DNA of 55,738 bases from Thecamonas trahens ATCC 50062 (taxonomy: Eukaryota > Apusozoa > Apusomonadida > Apusomonadidae). Shown piece after piece: positions 39,887-51,097 of this stretch. A model generated the notes under the pieces. That model searched no databases and was not told where the DNA came from. It was given only the letters and a program-made list of their open reading frames with translations. The stretch is from positions 366,587 through 422,324 of the forward strand of contig NW_013657653.1 in assembly GCF_000142905.1 (NCBI RefSeq). The letters run 5' to 3'. Made by a program: the position numbers and the translations under genes. Every line of letters starts with the position of its first letter. Within the stretch, counting starts at the first letter, position 1.

Positions 39887-40140
39887 CCCCTCCACACTAG
39901 CTAATACACCCACATGCGCATCCACATCGCCAGACTCCAGCGCAGGGTCCCCCGCCTCCTCGATCCCGCCTCCGATCCCCTCGACGTGGCAGGCCCTCCC
40001 CTCCCCCATCCGCCTCCTCTCCCGCCCCCTTCCCTCGTCCTCTCCTACCCCCACGCCACTCCCCACACCCACACCTGCCCCCCTCCCTGCAACCCCTCCC
40101 CCACATATCCTCCCTCCCTTGGTTCCCCCACCTCCCCCTA
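39887..40140. other. C-rich spacer between two plus-strand genes
   Basis: Pyrimidine-rich (CCCCTCCC, CCCACACCC) for 200 bp up to the next ATG. The downstream frame stays open through it but the sequence would encode only Pro/Ser/Thr. Confidence 0.6.
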
Positions 40141-41036
40141 TGCGTGAGTTCCGGATTGAAGCCCGGCTGGGTATGGACGCCCACACGTACTGGGCCGAGA
40201 AGGACACGGCTGGCTTCCGCGATCAGATGTGCGCTGTGCTCAACTTGGAGTCTATGGAAGATCTAGAGTCATGGAATGAGAATGGCTTCTCTTACTCGAG
40301 AGTGCAGACAAAGCCGAACATGGCTCTGCCATCTATGGTCAAGAACATGGTCGGATCAGAATCATTTGTCCTCGTCGATACCATCGAAATCGCTCCCGTC
40401 GTCCCGCCCTACGCATGGTCCTTCACCACTGCCGTCTCCGTCTTTACCGAGAAGACAAAGATCAAGGGTACCGTTCGTATTGTTCCTCAAGGTGATGGCT
40501 CGTGCCTTCAGATCTGCGAGGGCTCCGTCGCTGTCGCCGTCTGGGGCGTTGGCTCGGTTGTGGAGCGACTCATCATCAACGGCCTCCAGGAGACATACTC
40601 GAAGCTCCCGGCGGTGGTGGAGGCTTGGAACGCAGTGCGTCTGCAGTACGGTGCCGGCGCAGCGCCGTCGATGGGCATCGGTGCTCGCTCCGCCTTTGAC
40701 GACGGCGAGCACTCGGCTGCCTCGGGAGTCTCGCTTTACTTTGACGCCGGTGCGGGCTCGGCCTCTGAGTGGGGTGGCGCCTCGCTCGCCCGCTCGCCCG
40801 AGCTTCACCGCTCACGGGCTCGCTCGGTCGAGACCAACAACTTTGAGCTCGGCTTTGTCTCGGCCGTCTCGGCTCACGACTACGACGACGAACCAGGCCG
40901 CTCCCGCGGCTCGGCCTCGGCTTCGCCCACTGGTGGTGCGCGGCCGAGTACGTATCTCACCCTCATCACCAGAACGCTCTGTTGCTACTGGTGCACACGT
41001 TCAGCCTACCACGCTCTCGCTACCCACGATGAGTAG
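40141..41036 (+). CDS. START/SRPBCC-like lipid-binding-fold protein
   Basis: About 298 residues unspliced (279 if the 57-bp intron is removed). Residues 1-165 look like a helix-grip domain: FRIEARLGMDAHTYW, WSFTTAVSVFTEKTKIKG, GTVRIVPQGDGSCLQICEGS, VVERLIINGLQETY. The alternating strands and the long C-terminal helix with a W resemble DUF2505/START-type domains that bind lipids. The second half is Ser/Gly-rich and disordered. A GTACGT donor at 40948 and a TTCAG acceptor at 41004 define a possible in-frame intron. The stop codon lies 2 bp from that of the convergent RhoGEF gene. Confidence 0.75.
40948..41004 (+). other. Possible 57-bp intron (length divisible by three)
   Basis: GTACGT donor and GTTCAG acceptor; splicing would replace a Cys-rich stretch (LCCYWC) by a clean tail ending TYHALATHDE. 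Unspliced RNA would still read through. Confidence 0.5.
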
Positions 41037-41038
41037 CG

Positions 41039-43993
41039 TCATCTGTACTCACCCCTGCTCCCGGAACCGGGGCTGCCACTGCCGACTGCGGCCTCAAACG
41101 CCCGCTTCCACTGCGCGACCTGGCCTGAGAGGCTCTCTGCTGCGGCGTGGGCTGTGCGAACCTCCGAGTCCTTGCGATCGAGGAGTGCGTCAAAGGTCGA
41201 TTCGAGCTTGGCCAGCGAGTCGCGCGACGAGTTGAGCTCGGCAAAGAGCGCGCTCCGCTCACGGACTAGGTAAGCGTTCTCCTCCTCGAGCACTTCAAAC
41301 TGTGCATAGAGGTCGTCAAGCGAGGCGGTCTGGTGGAGACGCGGCCGAGTCGACGGCGCAGACCGCACCGGCGACGCAAGCCGCCCGCCGGGCGTCCGCG
41401 GCGACGGCATCATCATCTGTGACGACGCCAGCGAGTCGCCGAGCCGCGCGCTCACCCCGGGCATCGACGTCATGTCTTCCCGCGCCGCCTGGACCTCGGC
41501 GTACGCTTGCTCGACCACCGCCGCTGCAGGCGTGTGGCCGGCTGCCAGTAGCTCATTGAGCAGCTCCTCGTTTCGCCGCAGCGAGCGGACTGCCCTGTCA
41601 ATTTTGAGCTCGGTGGCCTGTTGTGCGTCATCGCGCACCGCCGCCGACGCCTGAGCCGTCCGTGCGGCATCGCGCGCGGCCATGACGTCGGCCTGCAGCT
41701 GCGCCACTTGCCGAGTCACTACCTGCAGTTCATCGGCGAGTCTGTCGCGCTCGGCTGCGGCGCCGGCCATGCTCGCCACCTCGGCTTGCGCCTTTGTCAG
41801 CCGGGCCTGCTCGGCCTCGATGTTGGCCCACTCGAGCCGCAGCCGTTGGAGCTCGTCGTCCGAGTATGCCTTGGCCGCCGCCAGCTCTTTGCCCTTCCGC
41901 GATGCGGCAGCCAACTGCCGCTCCTGTGCATCGAGCTTCAGCCGCAGCTTGGCAATGACTGATCGCGGCTCGTCGAGATCGTCGCGCGCATACACTGTGG
42001 ACCGCGCCACCGACGCTTGCGCCCGTGCCAGCGCCTCGCGAACTGATGCCAGCTCCTCGAGCGCCGCGCGCTTGGCGCGGACTTCGTGGGCGTATCTCGT
42101 TCGCCACGCCAGAGCCGCGTTGTGCTCGCTCTCGGTCATGCTTGTGCTTCCGCTCGCCATTTCGGCGACCGGAGCGCTAGCATCAGCCACCTCGGCCGCC
42201 AGTGCCGCGTTTTCAGCGCGGAGCTTGGCAATGACCGACATGAGCGACGCGATGCGGGCGTCGGTTGAGGCCTTGAGCTTTTGCGCCGACGCGTCAGCGT
42301 CGGCCATGGCCTGGGCCGGCGACTTGGGTGAGACGAGTCCGGAAAATACCGAGCCGTCTGGTGATCGCGGCGAGGAGACAGTCGGCGAGAGGAGCGGCGG
42401 CTCGGCAGGCATGGCTCGGGTCACAATCTCGGGTGCGTACAGCACGAAATCGTCCTGGATGGCTGATCGAATGCGGGCTACCCAGTCGGCGGCAACCACT
42501 GGCGCCCGTGCCTGAAAGTGAATGTCCTCAAAGGTCAGTCCGCGGACCATGCGGCGGACCACAAACTCGCACGGGTTGGTCTGGGAAGGAAAGACCCGAA
42601 TGGCGGACATCGAGCACAGGATCTCGACCACGGTCTTGCCGCGCTTGCCCTTGGTCTCGGTGAGGATGCAGTCGCTGAACATGTGCAGCGTTGTAGTGAG
42701 GAGGCGCCCGGAGGTCTTGGGCGCCGCCGACAAATTCGCCGAGCCGAGGGAGGCATTGAGCGGGTTCGACGCTGTGGACTGTGGGAGTGGCGACGCGCCG
42801 CCGACCAGCACCGAGTGGAGCCGACCAAAGTCGGAGCTGCGTCGCCCCGAGGCCGGCGTTGCTGGCCCACTCACGCTCACGCCCGGGCTTGCTCCACCTC
42901 CGCCAAACAGCGAGCTCACCGAGCCGCGCCGCGACGTCGTCTCGGAGACGGCGTCGTGGGTAATCGAGAGCTGCGAGACACCCGGTGGTGGCGAGCTGCT
43001 CTCGCCGCGTGGCTCGGTGTCCGATTCGACCGGCATGTCGTCGCGGGAGAGCGACGGGGTAGGCGACGGAGCAGTGATGGTCGGAGGGACAAGGTCTCCG
43101 CTGGCACCGGCTGCCGCCTCGGTCGGTGCCGCCACCACGCCCTTGTACCGCAGCACGTCACCGGACAGAATGTGGCGGCGGTCGACAATGCCGTGCTCAA
43201 ACAGGCTCTGCTCGGACGACTTGAGCTTTGCGGCAAGCGACATGACCAGGGAGAAGGCCTTGACCTGTGCCATGGCGTTGTTGATGCGTGCGATGAGTCG
43301 CGCGACTGCGTGGTACGCGGTGCACGCGTCGCAGCCCGAGGTCTTGATGTGCTTGGCGGCGCGCGAGGCGTTGGCTGGCCACGGCCCCGAGTCATCCAGC
43401 GTGGTCTCGGCCTGGGCAAGGGCGCCAGCGGCGGCAACGCGGTCTTTCTCGCATCGGGCGCGGGCAAGGCGCTCCATGATGTTCTTGATGTGAAAGACGT
43501 GAGCGATGGGCGCGTAGAGGAGGTTGAGCAGCGAGCGAGAGGCGCAGTCCGGCGGAAGAGCATCCCGAGCCAAGTCTGTGTAGTAGGTGACAAATCCTTG
43601 AGAAGCCATGGCCGACTTGACTCTCTCCGACACGCGCTCCCACTCGACGACATACTCGAGATAGATAGCCAGATCTTGAATGACAGCATCGTCCGAGTAG
43701 TACGCAAAGACCGAGGAGAGCACCTCTGTAGGCACGTCAGTACCAGACGGACCGAGAACAACACCATCTGGAAGGGATGGAAGTGGTGATGACTCATGAA
43801 CAGCACTGATGGCAGCAAGTGTATCAATCGGAAGGAGGCTTCGGAGCTCACTGCCGTACTTTGAGCTCTTCCCGCCTTGCCAGCCCTCGCTGGCTGCCGG
43901 GAGGGCGAGCAACGATGAGAGCTTGGTGTGGAAAGTCCCGTGGAAGGAGTACAGCTCATGAAGCGCATTGGCCGCTTCCGAGGGGAGGGCCAT
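41039..43993 (-). CDS. Dbl-family RhoGEF (DH-PH) with long C-terminal coiled coil
   Basis: 984 residues. Residues about 5-285 are helical with DH character (LHELYSFHGTFHTKL, FAYYSDDAVIQDLAIYLEYV, LLNLLYAPIAHVFHIKNIMERL). A PH domain follows, starting ILSGDVLRYKG, interrupted by a Ser/Pro/Gly-rich insertion of about 120 residues, and resuming LLTTTLHMFSDCILTET, VVEILCSMSAIRVFP, FEDIHFQARAPVVAADWVARI. The rest is a coiled coil. This would activate Rho/Rac GTPases at membranes. DH assignment is by pattern (core helices and PH neighbour), not by exact motif. The insertion inside PH is odd but such splits are known. Confidence 0.8.
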   Translation of the reverse strand: MALPSEAANALHELYSFHGTFHTKLSSLLALPAASEGWQGGKSSKYGSELRSLLPIDTLAAISAVHESSPLPSLPDGVVLGPSGTDVPTEVLSSVFAYYSDDAVIQDLAIYLEYVVEWERVSERVKSAMASQGFVTYYTDLARDALPPDCASRSLLNLLYAPIAHVFHIKNIMERLARARCEKDRVAAAGALAQAETTLDDSGPWPANASRAAKHIKTSGCDACTAYHAVARLIARINNAMAQVKAFSLVMSLAAKLKSSEQSLFEHGIVDRRHILSGDVLRYKGVVAAPTEAAAGASGDLVPPTITAPSPTPSLSRDDMPVESDTEPRGESSSPPPGVSQLSITHDAVSETTSRRGSVSSLFGGGGASPGVSVSGPATPASGRRSSDFGRLHSVLVGGASPLPQSTASNPLNASLGSANLSAAPKTSGRLLTTTLHMFSDCILTETKGKRGKTVVEILCSMSAIRVFPSQTNPCEFVVRRMVRGLTFEDIHFQARAPVVAADWVARIRSAIQDDFVLYAPEIVTRAMPAEPPLLSPTVSSPRSPDGSVFSGLVSPKSPAQAMADADASAQKLKASTDARIASLMSVIAKLRAENAALAAEVADASAPVAEMASGSTSMTESEHNAALAWRTRYAHEVRAKRAALEELASVREALARAQASVARSTVYARDDLDEPRSVIAKLRLKLDAQERQLAAASRKGKELAAAKAYSDDELQRLRLEWANIEAEQARLTKAQAEVASMAGAAAERDRLADELQVVTRQVAQLQADVMAARDAARTAQASAAVRDDAQQATELKIDRAVRSLRRNEELLNELLAAGHTPAAAVVEQAYAEVQAAREDMTSMPGVSARLGDSLASSQMMMPSPRTPGGRLASPVRSAPSTRPRLHQTASLDDLYAQFEVLEEENAYLVRERSALFAELNSSRDSLAKLESTFDALLDRKDSEVRTAHAAAESLSGQVAQWKRAFEAAVGSGSPGSGSRGEYR

Positions 43994-44034
43994 GACTTGG
44001 GAGGGGTGGGGTGTGTGTGCGAGTGTGTGTGGGT

Positions 44035-44048
44035 GGGGGGGGGGGGGG
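44035..44048 (-). promoter_or_regulatory. Poly(C) tract upstream of RhoGEF
   Basis: G run on the plus strand about 45 bp upstream of the ATG at 43993; part of the recurrent poly(C) pattern. Confidence 0.3.
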
Positions 44049-44208
44049 TGAAGTGGCTGCGGGGGGTGACAGGCGGGAGGGCAGCGTTGGGTGGCGCAGT
44101 GGCGGGCGACGGGCGGCAGGTGGTTTGAGGGTGTTTTGATGGGGTCGAGGTGGAAGGAGGGGAGTTGGTGGAGAGTGTGAGGTTGCGGAGGAGGAGGAGG
44201 GTGACTTA

Positions 44209-45537
44209 CTACGCCACCGAGCCATGAAGCATCATGGTGACTTCCTCCTCGTCGTCGTCGTCGTCGTCATCGCCGAGGTTATAGTTGGCAGCATCGTTGA
44301 CGATGGCGGCGACAGCGGCAGCGTCGTCATCGTGGTCGTGGGCATGGTCACCGGTAGTGTCCGAGGCACCGGTGGGCGAGGTGCTGGGCATGATAAAGTC
44401 CGAGCGATGGACCATGTCCTCGAGCTGGACCTCGAACTGGGCGAGGCGCGACTGGAGCGAGGTGTCGGTCTCGGCGAGTGACTGGGCGGCCGGGAGCTGA
44501 GAGAAGAGCGAGTTGCCTTGGCCGACGACGGGGGTCTCGTTGACGGCGGAGAACTGGGTGACGGCGGCGACGTCGGCGCCACCCTCGACGCGGGCGGCGC
44601 CGATGACGTAGGTGCCGACCGACGACGGGCGAGCGGTGGTCGGCTCGGCGGTCGGGGCACGCAGATGCAGTTGGCGCGCAGCCTCGGCCTTGAGGGCGGC
44701 TTCGAGGAGCTCGGCAAGCTCGGCGACCTTGACGGCGGCAATCCGCGAGGCCTGCTTCATCTCGAGCACGCTGAGTGGGAGGCCGCCAAGCTTGGCCACG
44801 CCACACACCTCCTCGTGGACGTTGAGAGCAAAGATGGCCCGGGCGTCGGCAAGCGCCTCTTCTTTGGCCGACGGATCGACAACATACAGGTTGCGCGGCT
44901 TGGCGTCCCGTGACTTGGGCCTGGCCTCGGCGTCAGCAGGCGGGATGAAAAACGCAAACGAGACGCAAAACGGAATGTGATGGAGGGTGAGCCCAAGCGG
45001 AGTCTTCTCGGTCATGGGATGGACAACCAGGTTGCCTGCGGCATCGACCGAGGTGTCTGGCCGCTTAAAGTGGAGCATGGCAGCAACGGTGGCCAGAGCG
45101 GCAGCATCATGAACATTGCCGTCGTCATCAAGGACATGAATGTCGACACGAATGGCCCAAACCCACTGACCCGCGACAACGCAGAGCGACTCGGACTCGA
45201 TTGCGCCCGAGTCTCGCAGCATCTTCTCCACAAAGCTGGCGATGGCAGTCCTCGACGCCCTTGCCTTATGATCGACAGTGCCGGTGGCGGAATCGAGACC
45301 AGAAGCCTCGCAAAAGAACAGATATGAGCCATCTGTGGGCCGATCAGGAGCAGGCTCGACCAGCTCGCCCGAGACCACCGCCAGAACTCGTGTGGTACCC
45401 AGGTGTGCCTCTGCCTGGCCGTAGACCTCGCCAAACGTCACCTTTGCCGCACGGACGTCCAGCAGTGCCCGTCCATCAGTACGAACTCCAGACACAATTG
45501 CTCTCCTGATAAACTTTGCTTCATTGCGGGAGAGCAT
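44209..45537 (-). CDS. RRP45: Exosome complex component RRP45 (EXOSC9)
   Basis: 442 residues. RNase PH fold of the exosome ring: MLSRNEAKFIRRAIVSGVRT then DGRALLDVRAAKVTFG, LGTTRVLAVVSGELVEP, WAIRVDIHVLDDDGNVHDAA, ALATVAAMLHFKRPDTS, HIPFCVSFAFF. As in other eukaryotic RRP45 proteins the phosphorolytic residues are not expected, so the role is structural in 3'-5' RNA decay and processing in nucleus and cytoplasm. The C-terminal ~150 residues are variable, with an acidic DDDDDDDEEE patch encoded by a (GAC)n-type run. Confidence 0.95.
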   Translation of the reverse strand: MLSRNEAKFIRRAIVSGVRTDGRALLDVRAAKVTFGEVYGQAEAHLGTTRVLAVVSGELVEPAPDRPTDGSYLFFCEASGLDSATGTVDHKARASRTAIASFVEKMLRDSGAIESESLCVVAGQWVWAIRVDIHVLDDDGNVHDAAALATVAAMLHFKRPDTSVDAAGNLVVHPMTEKTPLGLTLHHIPFCVSFAFFIPPADAEARPKSRDAKPRNLYVVDPSAKEEALADARAIFALNVHEEVCGVAKLGGLPLSVLEMKQASRIAAVKVAELAELLEAALKAEAARQLHLRAPTAEPTTARPSSVGTYVIGAARVEGGADVAAVTQFSAVNETPVVGQGNSLFSQLPAAQSLAETDTSLQSRLAQFEVQLEDMVHRSDFIMPSTSPTGASDTTGDHAHDHDDDAAAVAAIVNDAANYNLGDDDDDDDEEEVTMMLHGSVA

Positions 45538-45807
45538 GGTTGTTGGTGGTGGGGGGTGGTGGGGGTGGGGGGGGTGTGGGGGGGGGGGAGTGGGGTGTGG
45601 CGGGGTGATGGTGATGGATGGCGTTGAGAGTTTGGCCGGCGGCGGGCGGAGGGGGGGGGGGGAGAGGGGAGAATCGGTACTGATGGTTGGTATTCGCCTT
45701 GCGACTGTTATGCGGGTGCTCGGGAGTATGTGTTCCTATTGTCGCTACCACTCAGGAGTTGCGAGACAAGCCGTCATCCATGAGGATTGTAATAATCCCA
45801 TCAGCGC
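45538..45807. other. Upstream region of RRP45, G-rich
   Basis: Several G runs (poly(C) on the RRP45 strand) at about 45550-45660, then ordinary sequence. No gene seen. Confidence 0.5.
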
Positions 45808-46305
45808 TCATGCTGCCTTCTCCGAGTCGGTCCGCGTCCGCGAGCTGTTAGCGACGTTTGTGGCCATCGTCGCAGGCATGATGCCCGCGCTAGCAAGTTG
45901 CATCGTGAGCTTGTGAATGCTACTCTCCCGCTCGCGAATGGTGTCCGCAGCCTCCATCGCCTGCTTCACAATGGCATTGACCAAGTCCTTGATCTGCTTC
46001 GCCACCTCGTTCAACACCACCTGGTCCGTCTCCGATTTGGATGCTGCCCTGGCTCCTATCGAGTCAGGTATATCGCCACTTTCGCCACCGCCGGCTCTCC
46101 GCCACTCGGCCCGTGCCACTCGCTGCAGCATGCGCTCCCCTACGCCGCGACGCGTCCGCCATCGCCGCCGCCTCCACTCCGAGCCACGCCGCCTGCATCT
46201 GCATCCGCGTCGTTCGCCAGCCTTTCCCTCCTCGCCTTTCCCATCCAGCGCTGCCAGCTCTGCCTCCTCTCCCACGCCATCGGCCACCACCTCGAGCACT
46301 ACCAC
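45808..46305 (-). CDS. Uncertain gene: short coiled-coil C-terminus
   Basis: The last ~75 residues (TDQVVLNEVAKQIKDLVNA, KQAMEAADTIRERES) look like genuine coiled-coil coding sequence and end at a proper stop (45808). The upstream part in the same frame is Arg/Trp-rich (RRRRWRTRR) and unlike real protein, whereas neighbouring frames give Ala/Gly/Asp-rich text there, so an intron or further frame breaks are likely. An acidic patch further upstream (EEAELAALDGKGEEGK) is again plausible. No convincing ATG exists. I give the frame as found and cannot define the true 5' end. Confidence 0.35.
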   Translation of the reverse strand: MVVLEVVADGVGEEAELAALDGKGEEGKAGERRGCRCRRRGSEWRRRRWRTRRGVGERMLQRVARAEWRRAGGGESGDIPDSIGARAASKSETDQVVLNEVAKQIKDLVNAIVKQAMEAADTIRERESSIHKLTMQLASAGIMPATMATNVANSSRTRTDSEKAA

Positions 46306-47985
<1,680 letters not shown>

Positions 47986-48649
47986 AAGAGTCCGCTGCCA
48001 CACACTCCCCGCGTCCCGCGTCCCGCGTCCCGCTCCGCCAGCTCCCGGCAGACAACGTCGTGAAAGTGTTTGGGGATTAGCCACAGACTAGCTGACCGTC
48101 AAATGTGGTTTGCAGAAGCGACGTAGTTTCAAGTCACATCTGGGAGGTCTGTCGTGTGGACCTCGTAATGCACATGATGCGTCAGATTGTGGGGGGACAT
48201 CGAGTCGGCAGAATCAAAGATCAGCCATTCGTCGGCAAACTACAGCATGTGCTGCCTCCAAAACACGGCGACCACACCCGTTTCTTGTCGGCCTACTTCA
48301 AGACAGTGATTGCGTCGATAGGTACATCATGCCCCCATGTGTGCTGAGAGTTGACACGATGAGCATTGGCAAGTCTTCCAGCTCTTGAGTCCAGCCTCGT
48401 GTCGTTCTCCCTGGCGAGACAACCCCCCCTCACACACACTCGGCGGCCTAAAGGACAACTCGCTCATCTCATCCGATGCCAGCAGAACGGGACACGTCCA
48501 CATGATCGCAACACAACTGCCATGTACAACCATGTCATCTCCACCCTCTCCCCTCATAAGTGGTCGGTCTGAGACGCAACGGGCCACCTGGCGGCCAGAT
48601 GCCAACCAACTCAACTCGCCCACCTCACTCGCTCCACAGCTCGCACAGC
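47986..48649. other. Intergenic region of lower GC
   Basis: About 660 bp with visibly lower GC than the genes and no simple repeats. No frame gives recognisable protein, and I see no tRNA-like cloverleaf. Could hold promoter, a decayed gene or a non-coding RNA. Confidence 0.5.
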
Positions 48650-49615
48650 ATGTCCACGTCGACCATGGTGAGTCTACTCGAGGTGTTTGCCACCGGAGTG
48701 GCCCTGGCAGAGCCTGCGGCGGAGATTATCAAGAGCACTCGCGAGTCGGGCGAGCTGGAGACGGTCAACAAGGCGAGCGACGGCGGGTTCGATCCTGCGA
48801 CGGCCGCCGATGCTGCGGTACAGGCCTTGGTGGAGGGATCGGTGGGTGCGCGCTGGCCGGATCTGGTGGTTATCGGCGAGGAGGATGTTGTGCCGGTTGC
48901 TGCTGATGCTGCGGTGATGGTCGACAATGCTCGCGAGATGCTCACCGAGATGCTGCGCACCGGTGGGGAGGACGTGGCGGCGTGGTACAGGGTGCTCGAC
49001 ACGCAGGTAGCTCTCGACCGGGTCAAGGTTGTTGTGGATCCCCTGGACGGCACGCTAGCCTACACGCAGGGCAAGCTTCATGCGGTTCTGTTTCTGTTTG
49101 GCCTTGTGGTCGACGGCGAGCCGCTTGCGGCGGTGATCAAGCAGCCATGGCCGGAGACGTCCGGAGTGTCGGGCCTCACGCTCGCGGTTGTCGGCGCCGG
49201 CGTGATGGGCCTTCCGCCGCCACCACCAACCCTCTTTCCCCACCCGCTGCCTGACGCTGCGCTTCGAGTCGTGGTCTCGGCCACCGATCGTGAGTTCCAC
49301 AACAAGCTGGCCGCGAGCGTGGCCGCCGCCGGCGCCCATGTCACTCGCGCCCCGGGCTGCGGCTACAAAATGCTGCTGGTTGCCTGCGGCGCGGTCGACG
49401 CCTACTATCACCCCAAGGACTCATCGAGCATTTGGGACACGGCTGCACCCCAGGCGGTCCTCCACGCACTCGGCGGCGTCGTCACCGCCGCGCTCACCGG
49501 TGCCGCCCTCGACTACTCTGGCGCTGATCTCGGCAACCACGACGGGGTCACCGCCATCGGCCCTGGCCCGAACGCCCCTGCTGTCGCAGCCCTTCTGGAC
49601 ACGATTACCTTGTGA
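48650..49615 (+). CDS. BPNT1: 3'(2'),5'-bisphosphate nucleotidase-like inositol-monophosphatase-family enzyme
   Basis: 321 residues from the ATG at 48650. Metal-binding motifs of the Li+-sensitive phosphatase family are complete: VVIGEED (residues 73-79), VDPLDGT (129-135) and SSIWDTAAPQAVLHALGG near the end. The KASDGGFDPATAADAAVQ start and the TQGKLHAVLFLFGLVVDGEP region favour BPNT1 (PAP phosphatase, sulfur assimilation) over inositol monophosphatase proper. Expected in the cytosol. The family symbol is by similarity of motifs, so an IMPAD-like relative cannot be excluded. Confidence 0.85.
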   Translation: MSTSTMVSLLEVFATGVALAEPAAEIIKSTRESGELETVNKASDGGFDPATAADAAVQALVEGSVGARWPDLVVIGEEDVVPVAADAAVMVDNAREMLTEMLRTGGEDVAAWYRVLDTQVALDRVKVVVDPLDGTLAYTQGKLHAVLFLFGLVVDGEPLAAVIKQPWPETSGVSGLTLAVVGAGVMGLPPPPPTLFPHPLPDAALRVVVSATDREFHNKLAASVAAAGAHVTRAPGCGYKMLLVACGAVDAYYHPKDSSSIWDTAAPQAVLHALGGVVTAALTGAALDYSGADLGNHDGVTAIGPGPNAPAVAALLDTITL

Positions 49616-49754
49616 AAACACCATGTAGCGACCTCGTTTGACAAACATGCAGCCGCCTTACAGCCGAGCCGGCACACAGTCGCCGCACAACCGCCGCACA
49701 GCCGCCGCATGTGGCACGCGACAAGCATACCTGACAATAAGCGCGACGACTTGT

Positions 49755-49771
49755 CGCCCCCCCCCCCCCCC
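49755..49771 (+). promoter_or_regulatory. Poly(C) tract upstream of acid phosphatase
   Basis: Run of about 17 C, roughly 32 bp before the ATG at 49803. Part of the recurrent pattern. Confidence 0.3.
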
Positions 49772-49802
49772 TCACTCCCCCTTCACCACCACCGCACTCA
49801 GT

Positions 49803-51067
49803 ATGACCACTTTCATTTCGCTGGGACTCCTGGCTCTTCTCGCGGTGGCGGTGACCGTGGCCCATGGCGATACGCCACCGCCTGCGTCTGCTGTGCTCTC
49901 GCTGGTCCAGGTGGTGACCCGCCACGGAGACCGAACGCCGACGACGGCTATTGCCAGCGATCCTGCGACATGGATTTGCCACGCATCGACGGTGCTCTCG
50001 CCGCTATTGGATCCACCGAGTCATGCGTCTGTGCCGAGTATGGGAAGGCTGTTCAACTTGCGGTTCATCGATGGTCGCCAGCCGCTGGCGGGTAACTGCT
50101 CGACCGGCCAGCTGACCAACATTGGCCAGAAGCAGCAGCTGATGCTTGGCGCCGAACTGAGGAAGCGGTATGTCGAGGATGTTCCGCTGCTGCCGGGCTC
50201 TTACGACGCTGACCTCATGTATGTCCGCGCTACTGACGTGCCGCGGACGATCATGAGCGCAGAGGAGCTGATCAACGGCATGTACCCGATGCCGAGCGGC
50301 TCGAGCTCGTCGAGCCAGGTTGTGGCGACGTGGACGATCGACACCTCGCGCGATCCGATGTCGATCAACCCCAAGCTCTGCCCGGCCATCTCCGAGACCA
50401 TTGGCGAGTTCCTTGCTCACAACCTGACCGTTGCCGAGCGGGTCACTGCCCTCCTCCTTCCGTTTGTGCCCGAGCTCGACCGTGCGCTCCAGACCAAGGA
50501 CCCGCTCAAGGCGCTGGCATACTACGACAACATCAACTGCCGCGTCCATCACGACCTCCCGCTTCCGGGCTCTCCGCCGCTCTCGATGGCCGCATACCAT
50601 GCACTGTACGCGGCATGGAACGAGGTCGGCATCGCTTTGTTCCACGGCTCGGCCTTTTCGCTCGGCCCGTTCTACGCCACCCTCCTCGACAACATGGCTG
50701 CCGCCAACACTGGCGGTTCTGGTCTTGCCAAGTTCCGGCTCTTTTCAGGACACGATACCTCTGTTGGCCCGCTCCTCGCCGCCATGGGCGTGTTCGATGG
50801 GTGTGGCCGCCTTACGCCTCGCATGTTGCGCTCGAGCTGTGGACCGTACCGGGCGCGCCGAGCAACGCCACCGTCCGTGTCCTGTACCTCGGCAAGCCGG
50901 TTGTCCTCCCAGCCTGCGCCGGTGCCGAGTACTGTCCGCTGGCTACCTTTGCTGCAACTCTCAAGCTCTCGATCCCGGACGACTACCAGGAGGCATGTAA
51001 GATCAAAAAGCTGACGAGCGATGCGAGTGTCACAGCCATCGACTACCTGCACAGCGTGTGGCGGTAA
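49803..51067 (+). CDS. Histidine acid phosphatase, secreted or lysosomal (one frame break)
   Basis: Signal peptide MTTFISLGLLALLAVAVTVA, catalytic RHGDRTP at 40-46 (His41), and later FSGHDTSVGPLLAAMGVFDG carrying the proton-donor HD. One base missing in GGG 50799-50801 interrupts the frame; with it the text continues GVWPPYASHVALELW, the conserved segment after the HD motif in this family. 1265+1 bases gives 421 residues. N-glycosylation sites (NCS, NLT) fit a secretory protein. Like prostatic/lysosomal acid phosphatases it would hydrolyse phosphomonoesters. No C-terminal membrane anchor is seen. Confidence 0.9.
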
Positions 51068-51097
51068 GGCGACATAAAGCATTTTCTTATTCTTTCA

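Noticed and set aside
40948-40972. A 25-bp intron using the CACCAG acceptor in the START-like gene
   Set aside because: Far shorter than the other introns (57-317 bp); the 57-bp version gives a clean stop.
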